Source: Gerris lacustris (Eukaryota; Arthropoda; Insecta; Hemiptera; Gerridae). Taken from it: a DNA stretch of 64,000 nt. Shown one piece after another: positions 59,273 through 64,000 of this stretch. Both the position numbers and the translations under genes were made by a program. How positions within the stretch are numbered: the stretch's first letter is position 1; every line of letters starts with the position of its first letter. The stretch lies in contig OX578284.1 in NCBI GenBank assembly GCA_951217055.1, forward strand, positions 45,390,967-45,454,966. The letters run 5' to 3'. The notes under the pieces are model-generated. The model saw only the letters and a list, made by a program, of their open reading frames with translations. It searched no databases and was not told the DNA's origin.

Positions 59273-60612
59273 GTAAATATGCACTTGAACATCCACTTAT
59301 TTATAATTGTCCGATTGACTTCAGGGATTTTTTTAACTGTTCCTTTTTACAATTTAACAACTTTTAACCTGACACCATTTCGATAAATTAAATAGTTTTT
59401 TTTTTAAATATTATATAAAATATTCACTCACGTACATACGGGAAATGTTGGGAATTAGGGGGTTATTGAGGGTGGGGGATTCACTCAGGAAAGCCAAAAA
59501 CCTTGGAATTGGATGCACGCACACAAAAATCTCTATAAATAATTATTTCACTTTTGAAAATAACATCAATTAATTAAACTCGTGAAAATCTCCGTCGGCC
59601 ATTATTATAAACAATGATATCAGTGAATAACAATGTGCACTCGATATTTAGCGATGCTCTCGTTTTATATCGATAGATACGAGAGGAAGTGTGTTCAAAA
59701 AATCATCAGTCTAATTTTAGCGGTAAAGCCGGAGCTCTTCAAATTCAAACACCACATTTAATATAATAATAAACTTTCGACAACCGAATACATACTTTTT
59801 TATATAAAAGTGTGATAATCCTTCGTTCCAAAGCATATTGGAATGTCATATTAGATAATTTGACTAAGAGATATAAACTCTCCTGTATATTTCCTTTGTC
59901 TAAATAACTATTTCGACGAAGGGATATTTAGTCAAATGTTCATTGAGACAAAGGAATATCACACTTCCTTTTTGTCTTTTTGTATATAAAAGTGTGATAT
60001 TCCTCTGTCCCAATGCACATTGAACTGAATATCCCTTTGTTTTAATTGTTAGTTAGGCTAAGGGATATAAACTCTACTTTATTTATTCCTTTGTCTAAAT
60101 AACTACTACGTTTTTGTCTAATGTATATTGGGAAATGGAATATCACACTTTTGAATAAAAAAGTGTGTATTCGGCTGTCGAAAGTTTATTATTATATTAA
60201 ATGTGGTGTTTGAATTTGAAGAGCTCCGGCTTTACCGCTAAAATTAGACTGATGATTTTTTGAACACACTTCCTCTCGTATATATCGATATACCTCGAGT
60301 ACATCGCCAAATGTATCGATTTTTTACGAGTTTAATTAATTGATGTTATTTTCAAAAGTGAAACAATTATTTATAGAGATTTTTGTGTGTGTGCATCCAA
60401 TCCCAAGGTTTTTGGCTTGAATCCCCTACTCTCAAAAACCCCCTGGCTATGTACGTGAGTGGATATTTTATATAATATTTAAAAAAAAAACTATTTAATT
60501 CACGAAATGGTGTCAGGTTAAAAGTTGTTAATTTGTAAAAAAGAACAGTTTAAAAAAACCCGAAGTCAATGGGACAATTATAAATATGTGGATGTTCAAG
60601 TGCATATTTACC
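59273..60612. mobile_element. 1.34-kb giant inverted repeat
   Basis: The left arm (59273 to about 59822) starts GGTAAATATGCACTTGAAC and the right arm (about 60163-60612) ends with its reverse complement. Matching blocks run throughout (e.g. GTCTAATTTTAGCGGTAAAG, TTGGATGCACGCACACAAAA). The arms differ by several indels. The loop (59800-60180) is a family D foldback. No protein is encoded. The element abuts family A copy 9 at 60613. Confidence 0.85.
59800..60180. mobile_element. family D foldback in the loop of the giant palindrome
   Basis: It has multiple inverted copies of AAAAGTGTGATATTCC, GTCTAATGTATATTGGGA and CCTTTGTCTAAATAACTA. It is more complex than the copy at 31485, with at least two nested hairpins. 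Confidence 0.75.
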
Positions 60613-60752
60613 AATAGTCTGCCAAATTGTGTGGCACATAGCTTCCAAAAATGTTCTCAGCTAAACGGATTTCTGTCTTGGAATTTTTGAATTGGAGAAA
60701 TAAAATAGTTTCAAGCAACTTACATTAACTTCTGTATAAGCTTAGAAGCAAA
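60613..60752 (-). repeat. family A repeat, deleted copy 9
   Basis: Only the two ends remain: AGTCTGCCAAATTGTGTGGC joined to AACGGATTTCTGTCTTGGAA and GCTTAGAAGC. The middle ~450 bp is missing. Confidence 0.75.
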
Positions 60753-61600
60753 ATCGTATAATATTAAAAGAAAAAAAAAACAAACAGAAAAAACTCTATT
60801 TATTACCAACTATGTAGATTAAAAAAAAAATGAAATCTATGATAACCATAATTTTAATTTCCTTGCCCTTTTAGTAACAACATTATTAAATAGTTTGTTT
60901 TCTTCTTTCTATACTTATTTCTAACTATAAAAGGTTTTTTTATTGTTTTTATTTAATAGTAACAATCTTGTTAAGTTGATTGTACCGTTTTTAAATTATC
61001 TTGATGTAGATTATAGTTTTCTATATTAACTATAATGAAGAAAAAAATAGAAGGGGAGGAAAAAAAAGGAAATACGAGAAAAATCTATTCAAAAGGAATA
61101 AGACCACCCGTGTTCCTACGATATTAATCTTATAAAAGAAAATAAATAATTGAGTAAATAAATAAAAAATTGAACTAGACTAACAAGATTTAGATAGAAG
61201 ATTTTAGATAGAAGCATTATTAACTAGTTTTATTGAAAATTATTTAATTTTTTTCGGTATTTAATTTAAAAAATTAGCAAACCGTAACTTTGCAAAAAGT
61301 TGGTAGCTACTATACTACTACCTTGTTTTTATTTCAAAAGTTACCTACCTTCTTTTGAAATAAAATTTTAATTAGAAAAAAAAAATCGATTCTATATAAT
61401 TATTGTAATGTATATAATTATTTTAGAACGCATTTTCCTATTATTGTTAGTCTATGTAATAAATTAGTTAATATAATTAATTTAATTTTAGTTATAACTT
61501 TAAAGCTCTGGTTCATTATTGAATACCAAAAAAAAAATGTAAGGCTAATTTTCGTAAAAAAAAATTTCTGTTTAAAAAACCAAATAAACGGTACTTCTTT
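60753..61600. other. nothing recognised
   Basis: AT-rich spacer without a supportable feature. Confidence 0.5.
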
Positions 61601-61820
61601 AGATTGTTACTCCCCTATACTTTTTAGAATATAAATGACTTTGACTAAGTAACTATTAACACAGAGGGATGCTTAGTCCAATGTACATTGGGACAAAGGA
61701 ATATCACACTTCTGTTTTGATAAGGGGAGTAAATGTATAAAGAAGAATATTCCGTACACCTTCTTTAGATTGTTACTCCCCTCTGTTTTTTGTATAAGGG
61801 GAGTAACAATGTAAAGAAGT
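61600..61820. mobile_element. family D-related foldback
   Basis: TTTAGATTGTTACTCCCC occurs at both ends and inverted as GGGGAGTAAATGTATAAAGA in the middle. The block TTAGTCCAATGTACATTG, GGACAAAGGAATATCACAC is shared with 31485, 46875 and 59800. Confidence 0.75.
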
Positions 61821-62257
61821 GTCAAATAAACTACATAAGACTCTTTTCCGGATTAACAGAAAACAATAAAAATTAAAGTGCCTGTACTAGTATGGATACA
61901 ATGATCAAACATTGAAGATTAAACAGAGTCAGCTATCTTGAGAATGGTAACTTCTAATATAATATATTTCCCACGCTTTAATTAAATGTATTTAAAATAA
62001 TAAACTATCGTTAAAAAAACATAAAAAATAAAAAATGTTTTTGTAAATATGTAATATTTGCACCCGATCATTTTACTCATATTTATTGAAAATTAAAAAT
62101 AATTAAAGTAGACCTATAATTGAATATAATTTAATATTATAATCGACTATAGAGGGTGCCGCAAAACCTGATCTTTATTTGATCATAAAATAACATTTTA
62201 TTGAATGGTATAATAGTAATAACCATTAAAGTTTAAACAGTTTTCTAAAGAATATTT

Positions 62258-62299
<42 letters not shown>

Positions 62300-62770
62300 G
62301 GTAAATTGGAAAAAATAAAAAATAATAAGTAAGGAGTGGACTTACTCTATAGTAAATTACTAAACCACAATAAATAATTTATCGTAAATATGTATTATTT
62401 GCAATTTTAAAGCTGGTAATACTATATGTTACTTTCAGATGCCGATATAGTTACGCATAGGCGCCATATTTAAATGTATGGCTTTATATTTACAAATGTA
62501 ATGTATTTTTATAATGATTCATGGCGCCAGTATTTCATTGAAATTTAATAATAGGTATAGGCATTAATGGTCTTACTTTAAATATTTGCCCGAAAAGTTT
62601 ATACGGTGGTATTTTAATCATTCTTTAAAATATTACATTATTATTTAATTATCTGCTGGATTTTTAAAAAAATTATGTAATATTTGAATGAGCAATTAAT
62701 ATAAAATAATAATTTCCGCATTCAATACAAGATAAAATGCACGAAAAAAGAAATATCTGTAAAGAATATA
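61821..62770. other. nothing recognised; T tract at 62262-62294
   Basis: AT-rich sequence with a homopolymer T run of about 33 bases and no supportable gene. Confidence 0.5.
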
Positions 62771-62772
62771 AT

Positions 62773-63358
62773 TTTGCTTCCGAGCTTACCAAAGGTAACG
62801 GAAGCTATGTGATCGTTCTGAAGAAAGAAAAATATTTAGGCCTCCGATTTCAAAAATTCCAAGACAGAAATCCATATCAGACGTCGGGACTATCTTGGTT
62901 TCGTGTCTGTCTGTCGTTCAATTTTTGCGAACCACCATATCTTAAAACCTACACGTCCAATTTTAATGAATTTTAGGTGGTAGGTCATAATTAGCCCATT
63001 GTTGGTCCCATATAAGTTTCAAACTTCTGCGCCTATTTGTTTCTCATCCTCATGCGCAAAAACATACATATTTTTACAACCTATAGCTTCAAAAGTACTT
63101 ATATGATTAGAATGAAACTTTTATAGTTTATCGAATGTAACCCGCAGATAGCCCCAGATTAATTTGAACCATCTGCGCTCTCTAACTTTTGCTAAATTGA
63201 TACTTTAATTCGTGTAATAAATCAAAACAATTTTGACAAATTAAAAAAAAACGGGGGAAACAATTAAACCAATTAAATAATAATGGCTTATAAAAGCATA
63301 AAATCAATAAAGTATAGGATGCGAGGAAGCTATGTGCCACACCAATTGGCAGTCAATT
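62773..63358 (+). repeat. family A repeat, copy 10 (best full copy)
   Basis: From GCTTCCGAGCTTACCAAAGG to CACCAATTGGCAGTCAATTT, with all family blocks in order. The 79-codon frame within is an artefact of the repeat. Confidence 0.9.
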
Positions 63359-63523
63359 TTGAATAATTTCAAATTATTAGCCAGTTGCAATTTCAAATTA
63401 TCAAGAGCAACATTTTGTGCAACGAAAAAACTATAATAAAGACTTTAAATCAAGCAACAAGCAAGGAAAGTTTAAAAACAGTTTGTTCAATTACTCGCAT
63501 AATCATGACTAAATGGCCGTACA

Positions 63524-63802
63524 TCATAACATGAAAATGTACATCAATCTTTCATATCTAGAATATAAAGTATGTAGACTGTTGGAATCACTATAGTATT
63601 TTTGCACTTGGCTGCAATGAAGAATATCCAAGTTCATTGTACCCCTACGAGAAGATAGACATGCAGCCAAAGTGTTGGAGACGTGTTCAAACGCATCCAC
63701 CACTTCTGAGATACCCCATTGAGAATGGGCTACTATTCGCGACTCATTACGCTCGACTTCCTCACTGGCTTGTATCGACTCTTCGGAATACATAATGATC
63801 AT
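63524..63802 (-). CDS. unrecognised 92-codon open frame with coding-like composition
   Basis: The frame starts MIIMYSEESIQASEEVERNE and has an even amino acid mix (GISEVVDAFEHVSNTLAACL, then SSRRGTMNLDILHCSQVQ), unlike the K/N/I/F-rich chance frames elsewhere. The local sequence is richer in G+C. A C-terminal run is Tyr/Leu-rich. It might be an exon or a fragment of a retroelement protein. A plus-strand motif in the same DNA (CATTGAGAATGGGC) faintly resembles the 64-bp repeat at 59016, which favours the retroelement view. No family was recognised. Confidence 0.25.
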   Translation of the reverse strand: MIIMYSEESIQASEEVERNESRIVAHSQWGISEVVDAFEHVSNTLAACLSSRRGTMNLDILHCSQVQKYYSDSNSLHTLYSRYERLMYIFML

Positions 63803-64000
63803 TTCTTGTCTCCTCCTACCTTCTTAATATTATTTTCCAAGCTATAATTCTAACGAAGTCTATCATCATTGGACGACGTCATTGTCTATTTATATCAGTG
63901 ATGTTCGATTCCTTTACTACTTTTACTAATTAGGTATACGGCAGTTGTTTTTGAGAGGGTATGAAAAAGAAGGAGGGAGGAATCAAGTTAAAAACATCTT

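Noticed and set aside
62737..62976. 79-codon frame and similar ones at 12650 and 26760
   Set aside because: They are the same reading of the family A repeat left end in different copies; the frames are not kept open consistently across copies.

Overview
The window looks like AT-rich, intron-containing nuclear DNA of an animal. Canonical GT-AG introns, a TATA/initiator promoter, long (TA)n arrays, Tc1/mariner elements with TA target duplications, and dense nested interspersed repeats all point that way. An arthropod such as a crustacean is likely, and a copepod is my guess, but no marker gene settles the species. There is no bacterial or organellar organisation. Most short open frames are chance frames in (TA)n tracts or repeats.

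Only two multi-exon genes can be supported well. (1) Positions 1105-4238 on the + strand hold a six-exon gene for a 255-residue protein whose N-terminus looks like a SAM domain. It has its own TATA/Inr promoter and is bracketed by arrays of AGAGTTG/CAACTCT words. (2) Positions 30999-38144 are a complete 7.1-kb DNA transposon with 43-bp terminal inverted repeats beginning CAGT and a TA duplication. It carries a spliced IS630/Tc1/mariner transposase of DD82E type, now broken by a stop codon and a frameshift. A related repeat at 18.3-18.7 kb preserves the unoccupied insertion site. An 834-bp MITE has inserted at the 3' end of the transposase frame and supplies its stop codon.

The most interesting locus is 11711-12199, a GC-rich island between two (TA)n arrays. 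It carries two inverted copies of a sequence containing a complete hammerhead ribozyme core: CTGATGA, a 4-bp stem II, GAAA, and a GTC cleavage triplet closed by a 6-7-bp stem III. One copy is a full 302-bp unit bounded by 22-bp direct repeats, as expected for insertion of a circular or tandem RNA. This is a retrozyme-like element. Its stem I is the loopless palindrome GGGCCC, so it should be active only as a dimer.

The rest is repeat-dominated. Family A (about 600 bp) has ten copies, two with nested insertions. Family B (about 550-900 bp) has several copies. A foldback family D has four copies. There is a 2.15-kb near-palindromic CAGGGTGTCCC element (41413-43565), a 1.34-kb giant inverted repeat (59273-60612), several minisatellites, Penelope-like motif scraps and a probable gag remnant (9490-10144). 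A few GC/CpG-rich patches (8160-8470, 44500-45060, 47870-48100, 63524-63802) may hold unrecognised exons. Long stretches have no supportable content.
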